64,000 bases of DNA from Okeania sp. SIO1I7 (GCA_010672585.1 JAAHGF010000005.1:26622-90621); one strand, 5' to 3'; shown: positions 45,624 to 55,300, counted from the stretch's first letter. Notes: generated by a model not told the origin, from the sequence alone. Program-made: numbers and translations.

Positions 45624-46808
45624 TTACAACTGTTTTAATATATTATCAGCAATAGCTTTAGCTAACAAAGGAGGAACGGCGTTTCCAATTTGATTGTATT
45701 GACATAAATGTTTTTCTGCTAAACGACCTTCTCTAGATAGTAGTTTATGACTAACAACTGTTGGTTTACCCATGAATTTAAAACTATCTGGAAATGATTG
45801 TATTCTTGCACCTTCTCTAGCTGTGAAATTTCTATGTTGATAAGGGTGAACAAAATTAGCATAAAATGACGCTGGAATTGTATGGCATGGTTTATCTGGA
45901 TGGAGTCTTCTATTATTTTGATCGTAGATTTTTTGAGATATTTTTGTAGAGTTTCTTTGTCGTGGTTGTAAATGTTTTGGTACATCTTTTCCAGAACTTC
46001 CCCAAGTCATTGTGGCAAATCTTTCTACCATTCTTTGAGTGTGATTCATGGCTTTATGATTGAATAGAATATTATTTCCATTTCTCAACAATTTTTGATA
46101 TTCATTCAATGGCTTTTTGACATAATTTGACTCTTCTTTTCCTTCACCAGCTTCTAAGGTCGGTAAGTCAGAAATAGCATCCCATAATGTCGGACAGAAC
46201 TTTAAATTTTCTCCAAATAAAGACATTTGCTGATTGGTTAATATTCCATGAGTTGGCAAGGGAAAAGGATTTTCTAGTTCCCGTTTTGAAGCAACAATAA
46301 ATAAACGTTTTCTGATTTGAGGTACGCCGTATGCTGTAGCTTCTAATATATTTATATAGACGTTATATCCAATCTTTTTAAATTCTTGTTCAATAATGTC
46401 AATAACTTTGACTTGAGAATGAGTCCGAAATTTAATCAGGTTAGGCACATTTTCCATAATTAATATTTCTGGATCAAAAACTACAGCTATTCTGATTAAT
46501 TCTCTAAAAAGATTATTTCTAGGGTCTTTAGGGTCTCCAGAATTTTTATTACAAATAGAATATCCTTGACAAGGCGGACCCCCTATAACAATTTGCGGTT
46601 TATTATTATCCCAAATTGCTGCTATATCCTTATTAGTAATAGTCGTAATATCTTGATTGATAACAACTGCATCTGGATGATTATAAGCAAAAGTTTCTGA
46701 TGCCCATTTATCTATTTCTATAGCACCAATAATTTGACAACCTGCCCACTTAAAACCAAGACTAAATCCACCTGCACCAGAAAAAATATCTAATATTAAT
46801 GGTTTCAT
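45624..46808 (-). CDS. DNA (cytosine-5-)-methyltransferase of a type II restriction-modification system
   Basis: The protein has 394 residues from ATG 46808 (a TTG at 46826 would add six). C5 methyltransferase motifs appear in order: I LDIFSGAGGFSLGFKWAG (SAM binding), IV GGPPCQGYSICN with the catalytic Cys, VI MENVPNLIKF, VIII TAYGVPQIRKRLFIVAS, then the target-recognition region, IX REGARIQSFPDSFKFMG and X CQYNQIGNAVPPLLAKAIAD. It methylates cytosine and would protect host DNA from the endonuclease encoded 16 bp downstream. It begins 71 bp after the toxin gene stop, so all four genes may be one transcript. Confidence 0.92.
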   Translation of the reverse strand: MKPLILDIFSGAGGFSLGFKWAGCQIIGAIEIDKWASETFAYNHPDAVVINQDITTITNKDIAAIWDNNKPQIVIGGPPCQGYSICNKNSGDPKDPRNNLFRELIRIAVVFDPEILIMENVPNLIKFRTHSQVKVIDIIEQEFKKIGYNVYINILEATAYGVPQIRKRLFIVASKRELENPFPLPTHGILTNQQMSLFGENLKFCPTLWDAISDLPTLEAGEGKEESNYVKKPLNEYQKLLRNGNNILFNHKAMNHTQRMVERFATMTWGSSGKDVPKHLQPRQRNSTKISQKIYDQNNRRLHPDKPCHTIPASFYANFVHPYQHRNFTAREGARIQSFPDSFKFMGKPTVVSHKLLSREGRLAEKHLCQYNQIGNAVPPLLAKAIADNILKQL

Positions 46809-46879
46809 AAATAATACTTTTGGCAAAAATAGTCAAACAACTATTTCATTTTTAATAGAGTAGTTTCTTTGTCTGTAGA

Positions 46880-47272
46880 TTATTCCTCAAAAATTTCTTG
46901 AATGACATCTTTAATATCTTGAGCAGGAGGTCGTTTTTCAAATTGTTGATGATTATAAATCCATAAAGGCTTAATCACTCTTTGCTTCTCGTCAACTAAA
47001 TACATTAATCTAATTTGTCCTGATGCACCTTTAGCAATGGTTAAAACTAATTTATAAAATTGCCATTCATCAGGTAATTTCAGACCACTTGGTAAAGGTT
47101 CAACCCTGGCTTGAGGAGGATAAGGATGAATAATTAGTTCATCAAGATACTGACTAATAATCTGAATAAATTCCTGTTGTTGAGATTGAGATTTATAGGT
47201 TTTGACTAACTTTTTTAAACTCCGTTCAAAGTTAGTAGACTTCTCAATTAAGAAGGGAGTTGAGCCAGTCAT
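46880..47272 (-). CDS. RelE/ParE-like putative toxin paired with a Panacea antitoxin
   Basis: The protein has 130 residues. FERSLKKLVKTYKSQ near the N-terminus and GASGQIRLMYLVDEKQRVIK + PLWIYNHQQFEKRPP near the C-terminus follow the RelE/ParE-type layout: a helix pair, a central beta sheet, and a positively charged substrate face. It overlaps the end of the upstream Panacea gene by 29 bp, the close coupling typical of toxin-antitoxin pairs. It could act on mRNA at the ribosome (RelE) or on gyrase (ParE); no catalytic residue decides this. Assignment is from fold pattern and context. Confidence 0.6.
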   Translation of the reverse strand: MTGSTPFLIEKSTNFERSLKKLVKTYKSQSQQQEFIQIISQYLDELIIHPYPPQARVEPLPSGLKLPDEWQFYKLVLTIAKGASGQIRLMYLVDEKQRVIKPLWIYNHQQFEKRPPAQDIKDVIQEIFEE

Positions 47273-47834
47273 TTACTTCTCCTTGCTGAATATATTTTGG
47301 TTCTTCTTGAAACTCTATTGCTGCTTTTAAAACATGAGAAATAATAGAAGCGTAGTGAGGATGTTCTTTCTCAATTTCTAAAAGTTTTTCTTCTCCTAAT
47401 AAACGCATATCTTCTAATAATATAGGTTCGGTTGAACTTGCATAACTAGGTAAACCTTTTCTGGCTTTTTTCCAAGGAAATTCTAAGTGAGTTAAATTAC
47501 TTAGATAGTAAGCATGATATTCACCGAAGTATTGCCAAGTTTCCTCTAAAACTTCCTTGACTTCTGAGGGAATATTAGTAATACTTTCCTGGTTTGGGAT
47601 TGGTAATTGTTCGGCTTCAAATTTACTGTAAAATTTATAAGCAGGAGGACAAACAGGACCATATCGCCAAGCTTGTATTTCATCAGTGAATAAAGGTTCA
47701 TCATGAAGAGCTAAATATAAGCATTGACTATAGTAGATAAGTTTTTGTATTTTCATATTAGTTATGTGAGCTTCTCTACCATCTTTATAAGCCCGCATGA
47801 TGAAATATTTGACTACTTCTAAGGGGTTAATCAT
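47244..47834 (-). CDS. Panacea-domain (SocA/GepA-like, DUF4065) antitoxin
   Basis: The protein has 196 residues. MINPLEVVKYFIMRAYKDGR, then ITNMKIQKLIYYSQCLYLAL and IQAWRYGPVCPPAYKFYSKF, is the Panacea/DUF4065 signature, found in SocA proteolytic adaptors, phage GepA proteins and a broad class of antitoxins. The C-terminal region (about 115-196) is helical and probably contacts the toxin. The gene precedes and overlaps the toxin gene by 29 bp; antitoxin-first order fits. It would neutralise the toxin directly. The block stands upstream of the restriction-modification genes on the same strand. Confidence 0.8.
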   Translation of the reverse strand: MINPLEVVKYFIMRAYKDGREAHITNMKIQKLIYYSQCLYLALHDEPLFTDEIQAWRYGPVCPPAYKFYSKFEAEQLPIPNQESITNIPSEVKEVLEETWQYFGEYHAYYLSNLTHLEFPWKKARKGLPSYASSTEPILLEDMRLLGEEKLLEIEKEHPHYASIISHVLKAAIEFQEEPKYIQQGEVNDWLNSLLN

Positions 47835-48072
47835 AATACTTTTATCTGTTTTTTTTTAATTTAACAAAGCTATAGATAATTATTATTTTAATACTAACTC
47901 AGGATTTACACAACTAGGTTTGGTTTCCTAGGAAAAGTTTGATTCTCGTTAGATAAAATATTAAACAGAGACTTGAGAATCTAGTGTAGGATGGTGGAAA
48001 TAACTGACCAATTACAAAATCCTAAAACAATTACAAATCAAAAATGATTTACTTTTAACTTTTGACTTTTAT

Positions 48073-48693
48073 TTAACTTCCGCGTAGTGGCACTAGCTGT
48101 AGTTCACATTGTTGAAAAATATAGTTAACCACGGCAAATAATTGGTCTAAGTCTTGAAAAGTATAAAAAGTCAGATTTTTGGTAAAAATATTTGCTTGTA
48201 GTTTACCAAATTGCCAAATTTTGCCATTTGAAACAATCCCAAAAACTATCATCTCTGGGTTTTCATTTAATTTTTGAGCAGCTACCATTTCTGCCAAACA
48301 TTGTCCCCATCCTTCCTCAAATTTATCTTGTTTTGCTTCTACTAAAAGTAAATAAGGTTTGTCAAAGACAACTTTTCCTAGTGGAGAACGTTTCGCTAGA
48401 ATATATTCTGGAAAACCCGCAAGATTATCGTTATAAACCAGCGACTGATGACTCCACAAAATCAACTTACTACAATAAGATTTCCAGACTTCTTTTAAAA
48501 CTGGATAAATTAAATTTTCACAGATAGCAAATTCTGAATTATCAACTATTCCTTCCCGCATAACTATTTCTATATCATTTCTGAAATATTCAGGAATGCT
48601 AAATTTTGTCTCCAAAATAAAATCAGATTCAATGTAGGTAATTTGAAATTCTTGGATAACTGCACTAATACTTTTATAGTTACTAAAAGACAT
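48073..48693 (-). CDS. PD-(D/E)XK nuclease-fold protein of unknown function
   Basis: The protein has 206 residues, soluble. The segment FPEYILAKRSPLGKVVFDKP followed by YLLLVEAKQDKFEEGWGQCL shows the V-E-A-K strand of a PD-(D/E)XK-type fold; proteins of this type are common and scattered in cyanobacteria. Downstream strands (MIVFGIVSNGKIWQFGKL) fit the fold. I see no recognition or helicase domain, so it is not clearly a restriction enzyme. It lies 240 bp beyond the Panacea gene on the same strand, upstream of that group, and may belong to the same accessory region. Confidence 0.55.
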   Translation of the reverse strand: MSFSNYKSISAVIQEFQITYIESDFILETKFSIPEYFRNDIEIVMREGIVDNSEFAICENLIYPVLKEVWKSYCSKLILWSHQSLVYNDNLAGFPEYILAKRSPLGKVVFDKPYLLLVEAKQDKFEEGWGQCLAEMVAAQKLNENPEMIVFGIVSNGKIWQFGKLQANIFTKNLTFYTFQDLDQLFAVVNYIFQQCELQLVPLRGS

Positions 48694-48807
48694 ATAGTTT
48701 TTCCATTTAATTTACAAGCAGGTAGGCAAATGTTGCTTGAGTTAGGAATATTTTCCATCACTGAAGATTTGCCCAACCTACTACTGATTTTAGCGATCGC
48801 TCCTCAT

Positions 48808-50043
48808 CTAAACTTTAAATTTCTCAGTTATCCGTTTCATCGCCTCATTAACATTTTCCCGACTGTTAAAAGCGGAAATTCGGAAGTAACCTTCACCTGC
48901 AGCACCAAAACCTGAACCGGGTGTACCAACAACATTACAGTTGTGCAACAGTTTATCAAAGAAATCCCAACTAGACAAACCTGTAGGAGTCTGCACCCAA
49001 ACATAAGGCGCATTCACACCACCATAAACAGTTAACCCTGCCGCTTGTAACTGGGAACAAATAATTTTGGCATTCTCTAAATAAAATTCGATTAACCCCT
49101 TCACCTGTGCTTTCCCTTCATCGGAGTAAACTGCTTCTGCACCACGCTGCACAATATAAGAAACTCCATTAAATTTTGTGCAATGACGGCGGTTCCACAA
49201 CTGCCATAATTCTACATCGCTACCATCAGCAGCTTTCCCTTTGAGGGTTTTGGGTATGACAGTCAACGCACAACGAGTACCTGTAAAACCAGCATTCTTG
49301 GAAAAGGAGCGAAATTCTATTGCGCATTCTCTTGCTCCTTCTATTTCATAAATGGAGTGGGGAAGACTTGCATCAGTAATAAATGCTTCGTAAGCAGCAT
49401 CGAACAAAATAATCGCATCATTTGCTTTTGCATAATTTACCCAAGTCTGGAGATATTCTTTTGTGGCAGTTGCACCAGTGGGGTTATTCGGGAAGCACAG
49501 ATAAATCAAATCTACCTTTTGAGTGGGAAGTTCGGCAGTAAAATTATTTTCTGCGGTAATGGGTAAATAAACTAAACCCTCATATTCCCCTTTCTCATTC
49601 ACATCTCCAGTATTACCTGCCATTACATTAGTATCTACATACACCGGATAAACTGGGTCAGTCACTGCAATAGTATTATCGTGACCAAAAATGTCGAGAA
49701 TATTACCAGTGTCGCACTTAGATCCATCAGAAATGAATATTTCGGAGGCATCAATATCACATCCCCTAGCTTGGAAATCTTGAGCAGCGATTTTTTCCCG
49801 CAACCAACCATAACCTTGCTCTGGGCCATAACCTTTAAAAGTAGAGCGATCGCCCATTTCTTCTACTGCTTTAATAATGGCCTGACGACAAGCTTCTGGC
49901 AGGGGTTCGGTGACGTCCCCAATACCTAGTTTAATAATTTTGGCCTCTGGGTGAGCTTCAGCAAAGGTATTTACTCGACGGGCGATTTCTGGAAATAGAT
50001 AACCTGCTTTAAGTTTGAGGTAATTATCGTTAATTGTTGCCAT
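48808..50043 (-). CDS. dapL: LL-diaminopimelate aminotransferase
   Basis: The protein has 411 residues from ATG 50043 ([20 protein letters not shown]). It converts tetrahydrodipicolinate to LL-diaminopimelate in one step, the DapL route to lysine and peptidoglycan used by cyanobacteria and plants. Fold-type I PLP features are clear: [63 protein letters not shown] and the PLP lysine in [14 protein letters not shown], with [14 protein letters not shown] near the end binding the substrate carboxylate. The frame is open to an ATG six codons further upstream (50061), but MATIND matches the usual DapL start. Length is standard. Confidence 0.95.
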   Translation of the reverse strand: MATINDNYLKLKAGYLFPEIARRVNTFAEAHPEAKIIKLGIGDVTEPLPEACRQAIIKAVEEMGDRSTFKGYGPEQGYGWLREKIAAQDFQARGCDIDASEIFISDGSKCDTGNILDIFGHDNTIAVTDPVYPVYVDTNVMAGNTGDVNEKGEYEGLVYLPITAENNFTAELPTQKVDLIYLCFPNNPTGATATKEYLQTWVNYAKANDAIILFDAAYEAFITDASLPHSIYEIEGARECAIEFRSFSKNAGFTGTRCALTVIPKTLKGKAADGSDVELWQLWNRRHCTKFNGVSYIVQRGAEAVYSDEGKAQVKGLIEFYLENAKIICSQLQAAGLTVYGGVNAPYVWVQTPTGLSSWDFFDKLLHNCNVVGTPGSGFGAAGEGYFRISAFNSRENVNEAMKRITEKFKV

Positions 50044-50119
50044 ATATGTATAAATTGCCAAAAATAATTCAACACAGACAGTATGTCAGATTATCCCGAT
50101 TTTTGTTAACTAGGCAACA

Positions 50120-50452
50120 TTACCAATGGATAATGGATAATTGATAATTGATAATTACAGCAGTTTCGGAGTTAGTGAGGTACAAAATTTTATCACTTTA
50201 ATAAATTAATAAATAGGGAATAGAGATTAGTCTTCAAATGTACCTCACCATCCTCAAAAGTGCTGTAATCCATTCGGTTTAAAGCCTCTCCTTTTGAGGA
50301 GAAAAAAAGCATTCGTTAGCGCAGCTTTCCCGTAGGGTGGGATGGATGGGTTACCTCACCATATCCAAGACCAAGAGAAGAAATAAGATTTCTGCTCAAT
50401 TCAATCAAGAACGGTTTTAACCAGAGGTAATTATCCATTATCAATTAATGAA
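50120..50452. mobile_element. Family R2 element (reverse orientation) interrupted by a family R5 element
   Basis: The R2 parts are TTACCAATGGATAATGGATA (50120) and ATTCGGTTTAAAGCCTCTCC onward to AGAGGTAATTATCCATTATC + AATTAATGAA (50452), with the inner CCCGTAGGGTGGGATGG block. The R5 element occupies 50155-50269: TTACAGCAGTTTCGG at the left, AAAAGTGCTGTAAT at the right, as at 23675. The nesting shows that R5 inserted after R2. Confidence 0.65.
50155..50269. mobile_element. Family R5 small element, second copy, nested in R2
   Basis: TTACAGCAGTTTCGGAGTTA, then GAGGTACAAA, mirrors TACCTCACC, then CAAAAGTGCTGTAAT. Size (about 115 bp) matches the copy at 23675-23790. Confidence 0.7.
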
Positions 50453-50596
50453 TTCTTTATTCCAGCAAAACCTAATCATTTAAAGCTGTAATTTTTTGGG
50501 GTAATTTCTAATCTTTTTGAGGGTAGGGAGTAGGGAGTAGAGAGTAGGGTTTAAATAATCCTACTTAGTGCTGATTGCTGAGTGCTGACCGCTTCT

Positions 50597-51724
50597 TTAA
50601 TTAGGCAACATTGCTTCTTTTTCCCGTAAAAATGAACCATTTATACCTGTAATTTTTTCTGGTAATTCCTGGGGATTAACCACTGCTAAAGTATTCATGT
50701 CATAGGTAGTATAAAAACTCTTATTTTGCTCTAGATTAATATCAACAACTGTCAAGGTATTTCTGGGAGATAAGTTACTACCAATTAAAGTACGCGGACC
50801 GCTACCTAAAGCACCAGAATAAAGCAATTTCAAATTACCTTTATAACCAGGAAAATAAGCATGATGATGACCGCTAATATATAGGTGAACATTATACTTT
50901 TCTAATATAGTTTTTAACTCATCAGCTTTAGCTAAAACTTCACCAATTTTATTTTTAGTAGGAGCAACAGCATAAAAAGGTAAATGCCCCATTACAATTC
51001 GCATTTTTGCTGTTTGTGCTTGACTACTTGCTAGACTTTTTTCTGCCCATTCTAATTGTTGTTTAGGAATCTGAAATGTAGAAGCATCCCAAATTAAATA
51101 AAAAATTTCTTTGTGGAGAAAACTATAGTAAAAAGGAAAGCTTTTTGCATCGAAAAATTTTAGGTTTAAATCTTTTTGATGTTTACTCCAATAATCTTGT
51201 GCTAGTCTGCGTTCTGTGGCAAATATAAATTTTCCAGACTTCATATAACCAGAAGCATCGTGATTACCAATAGTAATAGCAAAAGGTTGTTTTGCTTGAC
51301 GTAATGGTGTGGCAATATAACTGTCAAAACCATTCCACATGGCTTGAATATTTTCTTCAGTAAGTGATAGTTTTTGTCCGGCAATCATATCACCGACACA
51401 AAGTAATAAATCTGGCTGCCATTCAGATATTAAAGGAAGAGTTTTTTCTACTTGTGGTTGATAAGTTGTGGAACCATAACTACTGTTTAAATCACTGATA
51501 ACTACGAGTCGAATATCTCCTCGTTTTGGGGCAAACATTCCTGGAGGAGCTGGTGTTAATGGAGTTGATATTTCTGAGGGATAAATAGTCTGATTTGCCG
51601 GAGTTTGAGAATCAAAATTTTCTGCGTTTGTAGTCTTGGTTTGCTGAAAATTTTTGCAAGAATTAAAAGCTAATCCTAATGTACTGCCGAGAGAAATTAG
51701 GAAATAACGACGGTTGAATTTCAT
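50597..51724 (-). CDS. Lipoprotein metallophosphoesterase
   Basis: The protein has 375 residues from ATG 51724 (MKFNRRYFLISLGSTLGL). The signal sequence ends in the lipobox FNSCKN, so it is probably a lipid-anchored envelope protein. Calcineurin-like motifs follow: VVISDLNSSYG (block I, DLN in place of the usual DxH), LLCVGDMIAGQ (block II, GDxx), TIGNHDASGY (block III, GNHD), VMGHLPFYA and SGHHHAYFPG (blocks IV and V). It would bind two metals and hydrolyse a phosphoester; the substrate is unknown. An ATG-like codon four residues further upstream is possible. The gene is divergent from the deacetylase gene. Confidence 0.82.
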   Translation of the reverse strand: MKFNRRYFLISLGSTLGLAFNSCKNFQQTKTTNAENFDSQTPANQTIYPSEISTPLTPAPPGMFAPKRGDIRLVVISDLNSSYGSTTYQPQVEKTLPLISEWQPDLLLCVGDMIAGQKLSLTEENIQAMWNGFDSYIATPLRQAKQPFAITIGNHDASGYMKSGKFIFATERRLAQDYWSKHQKDLNLKFFDAKSFPFYYSFLHKEIFYLIWDASTFQIPKQQLEWAEKSLASSQAQTAKMRIVMGHLPFYAVAPTKNKIGEVLAKADELKTILEKYNVHLYISGHHHAYFPGYKGNLKLLYSGALGSGPRTLIGSNLSPRNTLTVVDINLEQNKSFYTTYDMNTLAVVNPQELPEKITGINGSFLREKEAMLPN

Positions 51725-51982
51725 TTTTTTCTCCACAACTACAATTAATTAGGTTAATTCTATCTGAACTTTAAGTAAAGGTTTGATTAGCCTAGTGTTA
51801 AATATAGGATTTTATTAATCTATTGTTAAACTCCCTTTAAACAATTAATTTCTGTTTTGTTCGCTGTTATACATTGATTAAAACAAATAAAAATATTGAT
51901 AAACTGTCTAACAAATCTTGCTATTCTTTTGATTGGTATTTTTCAAATATCTAGATAAATTCAAACTAGATTGTCATTTTTT

Positions 51983-52156
51983 ATCTTTTTATTTTTGGTT
52001 TAATACCCCACCGTCTACACGGTGTTTACAATTGGTTGTTGTTTGTAGACGCGGAGCGGCTTGTCGAAGACTATCCCTATCCATTTTTTTCTTCTTCCTT
52101 CTTCCTTCTTCCTTCTTCCTTCTTCCTTCTTCCTTCTTCCTTCTTCTTTCTTGAAC
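51983..52156 (-). repeat. Family R7 element, inverted copy upstream of the deacetylase gene
   Basis: ATCTTTTTATTTTTGGTTTA, then ATACCCCACCGTCTACACGG + TGTTTACAATTGG, TTTGTAGACGCGGAGCGG, CCATTTTTTTCTTC and TTCCTTC heptamers. CACCGT/ACGGTG makes a short palindrome. It is the reverse complement of the copies translated in the response-regulator and kinase genes. The frame it leaves open into the next gene is fortuitous. Confidence 0.8.
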
Positions 52157-52221
52157 CTATAGACAACCTTAAAAAACTTTCCATGATTTGCTTTTTATGT
52201 TCCTTCAAACATCTACTAAAA

Positions 52222-53964
52222 ATGGCTAAAATTCACAATCAATTCAGTTTATATCTGAGTTTAACTCTATTAATCGGACTATTTTCAGAACCAATAGTTG
52301 CTCAAACTACTTCTAATATAAAATCTCTTCAATCTTGCAAAAATGAAAATATTCAATTATCAGAAATATCAGCCGATAATGCAGTAAATAAGTTACTAAC
52401 TATTTCTAACTGGATGATAAATCCAGAAATAGTATTAGCCAACTTAATTAGAACAGTGGGAGAACAAACAATTGTTGCTGCTAATACCATCCCTAATCCT
52501 TGGCCGACAATTCACGAACGAGCAAGATTAGGGAAAGTTCCGATAATTATGTATCACGATATTTTACCCAAGAAAAAAGTTTCTTTTGATGTCACAGTCA
52601 AACAATTTGAAAAGCATCTCGAATTAATCAAAAAAAATGAAGTAACCCCCATTAGTTTAGACCAATTAATTCAGCATTTACGCACAGGAGAACCCTTGCC
52701 AGAAAAACCAATAGTTCTGACATTTGATGACGGATATATTGGTCATTATGAAATAGTTTATCCCCTACTAAAAAAATATAATTATCCAGCAGTTTTCTCA
52801 GTATATACAGACAAAATAGAAGGCAAAATAGTTGGTCGTTCTACTCTCAGTTGGTCACAATTACAAGAAATGGCAAAAAATCCATTAGTAACAATTGCTT
52901 CCCATAGTGTTACTCATCCCAAAGATTTAACAAAATTATCTGACCGAGAACTACAAGCAGAAATTTTCAAATCAAAGCAGATTTTAGAGAAAAAATTAGG
53001 GATAAAAATTCACTATTTTACTTATCCAGAAGGTAAATATGACGAACGTGTTAGTGCTTGGGTAAAAGTCGCGGGATATGAAGCAGCATTAACAATGAAA
53101 AATAATAAAAATATCTTTAGTAATGAATCAAAAAGTTTATTGGCAATAGACCGCTTTGGTCAATCAGGATTAAAAAAAGCAATTGCAAAAACTTTTGGCG
53201 GATTACAATTACCTCCCTGGAAATTTGGGTTTGATTTTACTGGTCAAATTATCAAAAATGAAATAACTATTCAAGGAGTTCCATTAATTTTAATTTCTGG
53301 AGGAAAACCAATAACTATTCATGCAGATAGTCGGTACCAAGTCAAAGATATTGTGGCAAAACATCAGGCGATCGCCGGAGTGGATGGAGTATTTTTTTCT
53401 CTGGAAAAACTAGATTCTAACGAAATAATAGGTCCGGTTTTTAGTCAGAATACAAAAAAATTTGTCCCTGGAGATAGCTATGACAACGATAAATTAAAGA
53501 ATCGTCCGTTAGTATTAATTAGTGAGGATAAAGTCGATTTTATTCCTTTTCATCCCAAACATCACAATACAATAAAAGGCATAAAAGCAGAGATGCCAAA
53601 TGTTACAGATGCTTTTGTCGGAGCTGCATTTTTAGTGAGAAATTATCAACCTCAACCACCAGAAAGTTTTGGTAAATTATTCAAGTTCAACGAACCTCGT
53701 CACCGAGCATTTTGGGGTATTCATCGTAGTGGTCAACCTATCATTGGCGTATCCTATCAAAGAGTTGGTTCAGTAAAACTTGGCCAACTTTTAGCACAAG
53801 TAGGATTTCGGGATGCAGTTATGTTAGATTCTGGAGCTAGCACATCTCTAGTTTATGAAGGTAAATCTTTAGTTAGATATACTCCACGTCCTGTTCCTCA
53901 TGTAGTTGCTTTAGTTGCACCAAAGTTAGCTTCAAAATCAACTTGTTTTGTAACTCAGCATTGA
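52222..53964 (+). CDS. Secreted polysaccharide deacetylase fused to a NAGPA-like phosphodiester glycosidase domain
   Basis: From ATG 52222 the protein has 580 residues and begins MAKIHNQFSLYLSLTLLIGL + FSEPIVAQ, a signal peptide. A NodB-type deacetylase spans about 110-300: VPIIMYHDIL, IVLTFDDGYIGHYEIVY with the metal-binding DD pair, SHSVTHP and YFTYPEGKYDE. The C-terminal part (about 330-575) resembles the phosphodiester glycosidase (NAGPA, DUF2233) domain: RHRAFWGIHRSGQPIIGVSY, AQVGFRDAVMLDSGASTSLV and RPVPHVVALVAPK. It would act on an N-acetylated glycan in the envelope or exopolysaccharide. An ATG at 52183 would add 13 residues; further extension runs through a dispersed repeat and is rejected. 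Confidence 0.85.
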   Translation: MAKIHNQFSLYLSLTLLIGLFSEPIVAQTTSNIKSLQSCKNENIQLSEISADNAVNKLLTISNWMINPEIVLANLIRTVGEQTIVAANTIPNPWPTIHERARLGKVPIIMYHDILPKKKVSFDVTVKQFEKHLELIKKNEVTPISLDQLIQHLRTGEPLPEKPIVLTFDDGYIGHYEIVYPLLKKYNYPAVFSVYTDKIEGKIVGRSTLSWSQLQEMAKNPLVTIASHSVTHPKDLTKLSDRELQAEIFKSKQILEKKLGIKIHYFTYPEGKYDERVSAWVKVAGYEAALTMKNNKNIFSNESKSLLAIDRFGQSGLKKAIAKTFGGLQLPPWKFGFDFTGQIIKNEITIQGVPLILISGGKPITIHADSRYQVKDIVAKHQAIAGVDGVFFSLEKLDSNEIIGPVFSQNTKKFVPGDSYDNDKLKNRPLVLISEDKVDFIPFHPKHHNTIKGIKAEMPNVTDAFVGAAFLVRNYQPQPPESFGKLFKFNEPRHRAFWGIHRSGQPIIGVSYQRVGSVKLGQLLAQVGFRDAVMLDSGASTSLVYEGKSLVRYTPRPVPHVVALVAPKLASKSTCFVTQH

Positions 53965-54528
53965 TAAATAAAAGTCAATAGAAAATTTAAGTTTTTTCGG
54001 ACTTTTAAGTCTTCTGTTCTAGATAACTAAAGCCTTCTTCCCTCTTCACTTCTTCCTTCTTCCTTACCTTTACAATACTGATGCTACCGGACTTGATATA
54101 AAATCTAAAATTAAGCCTTTTTTTGATCCTCCTATGCTAATGTCCTCCGACTAGAAATTATTAGAAAATAAACTATAGAGTTTTTATCTGGGATGTGGAA
54201 AAAAAGTGCTATTAAAAAGAGAATAGGGAATAGTAAAGGAGGGAAAACAGCATTAAGTAGTAGCAAATACAAGGATATAAGGTACTCAATCCACGATTTT
54301 TTTTAGAAAACACCTCAATCTAGATTTAAATCTCAAATAAAAACACTATATATTAAAGCTAATTTTATAATTTTCTAAATCTAATAAAAATCATTGATAT
54401 AAAATAGACAAAAAGGGCTGTATCTTTATTCCACAATCAAAAATATCACTCTTCTTGATTCTTTATTAAATTTTCCTCAAAAGTATTTTCATCACTCAAA
54501 TGAAAATGTTATATTAGTTAAAATTAAG
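53965..54528. other. AT-rich gene-free spacer with a dispersed repeat at its start
   Basis: About 53975-54060 repeats the sequence found at 2848-2960 (AGTTTTTTCGGACTTTTAAG, CTAGATAACTAAAGCCTTCT). The rest is AT-rich and shows no ORF, RNA gene or repeat that I can support. Confidence 0.5.
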
Positions 54529-54703
54529 GTAAGCATTTCCTGCGGAATGCGCTCGCATTCAGCTTTTTAATGAATGAAGTAAAAAATCATTTAACTTATA
54601 CTACATTTTCCACCCATAAATTGAAGCACAAGAAAGACTTATTTGAGTATTTAATCCATACAATTCAAGCTAATGAATCTGATAGTTGTTCCTGAATGCT
54701 TAC
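54529..54703. mobile_element. Family R6 small element with GTAAGCATT inverted ends
   Basis: GTAAGCATTTCCTGCGGAAT at the left and CTGAATGCTTAC at the right. The interior is AT-rich and non-coding. Other copy: 60112-60327; remnant: about 18850-18975. Confidence 0.6.
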
Positions 54704-55057
54704 AAGTTAAGTATTTTTATATTAAAGTTATGTTATACATGAAGATAGCAATTTCCATACTGATGAGGTGCAAAAATTTAGGTTTTAGAGATAACCAATT
54801 CTGGGAACAAAAAATCAGAAAAACTAAAAGTACCCCACTAAACTGAAAACTGCTACGTTTCAAACATTTCAGCGTACATATCGCAATTGAAAAATAGTTG
54901 TAGCTTCCTTAATAAAGTAGATAAAATTCAGTTAAATAGCTATTAATTATTATTTGATAGAGTTAAAATAACAACTCTATACCTCCTCTATATATAATAC
55001 AAATTTAATAAAAATTAACTTGGCCAATAGCTACACAAAATATTTAATAATTGATAA
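54704..55057. other. AT-rich gene-free spacer
   Basis: I see no ORF, repeat family or RNA gene here. A weak match to the R5 motif GATGAGGTGCAAAA lies near 54762. Confidence 0.5.
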
Positions 55058-55300
55058 TTACCGAATTATTAATTATTAATAATTAAATAACTATGGTTGA
55101 GAGCCTCCCCCTTTTAAGGGGAAAAAAGCGGTCGTTAGCGTAGCTTCCCGTAGGGTGGGATGGATGGGTTACTTCACCATATCCAATCGACCAAGAAAAG
55201 AAATAATATCTCCTGATATTCAATTCCGTAACGGTTAAAACCCGAGGTAATTATCAATTATCAATTATCAATTATCCATTATCCATTATCCATTAATGAA
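55058..55300. mobile_element. Family R2 small element (long version, reverse orientation)
   Basis: Begins TTACCGAATTATTAATTATT and ends ATCCATTAATGAA. Inside are GAGCCTCCCCCTTTTAAGGG, GCGGTCGTTAGCGTAGCTTC and CCGTAGGGTGGGATGGATGG, then CGTAACGGTTAAAACCCGAG. It is the fullest R2 copy in the window. More ATTATC heptamers follow up to 55420. Confidence 0.7.

Noticed and set aside
45719..45985. An 88-codon minus-strand frame
   Set aside because: It overlaps the methyltransferase motifs IX and X in another frame and has no ribosome site or recognisable sequence.
52036..52221. N-terminal extension of the deacetylase gene
   Set aside because: The frame is open only because it crosses an inverted family R7 repeat; a signal peptide starts at the internal ATG 52222.
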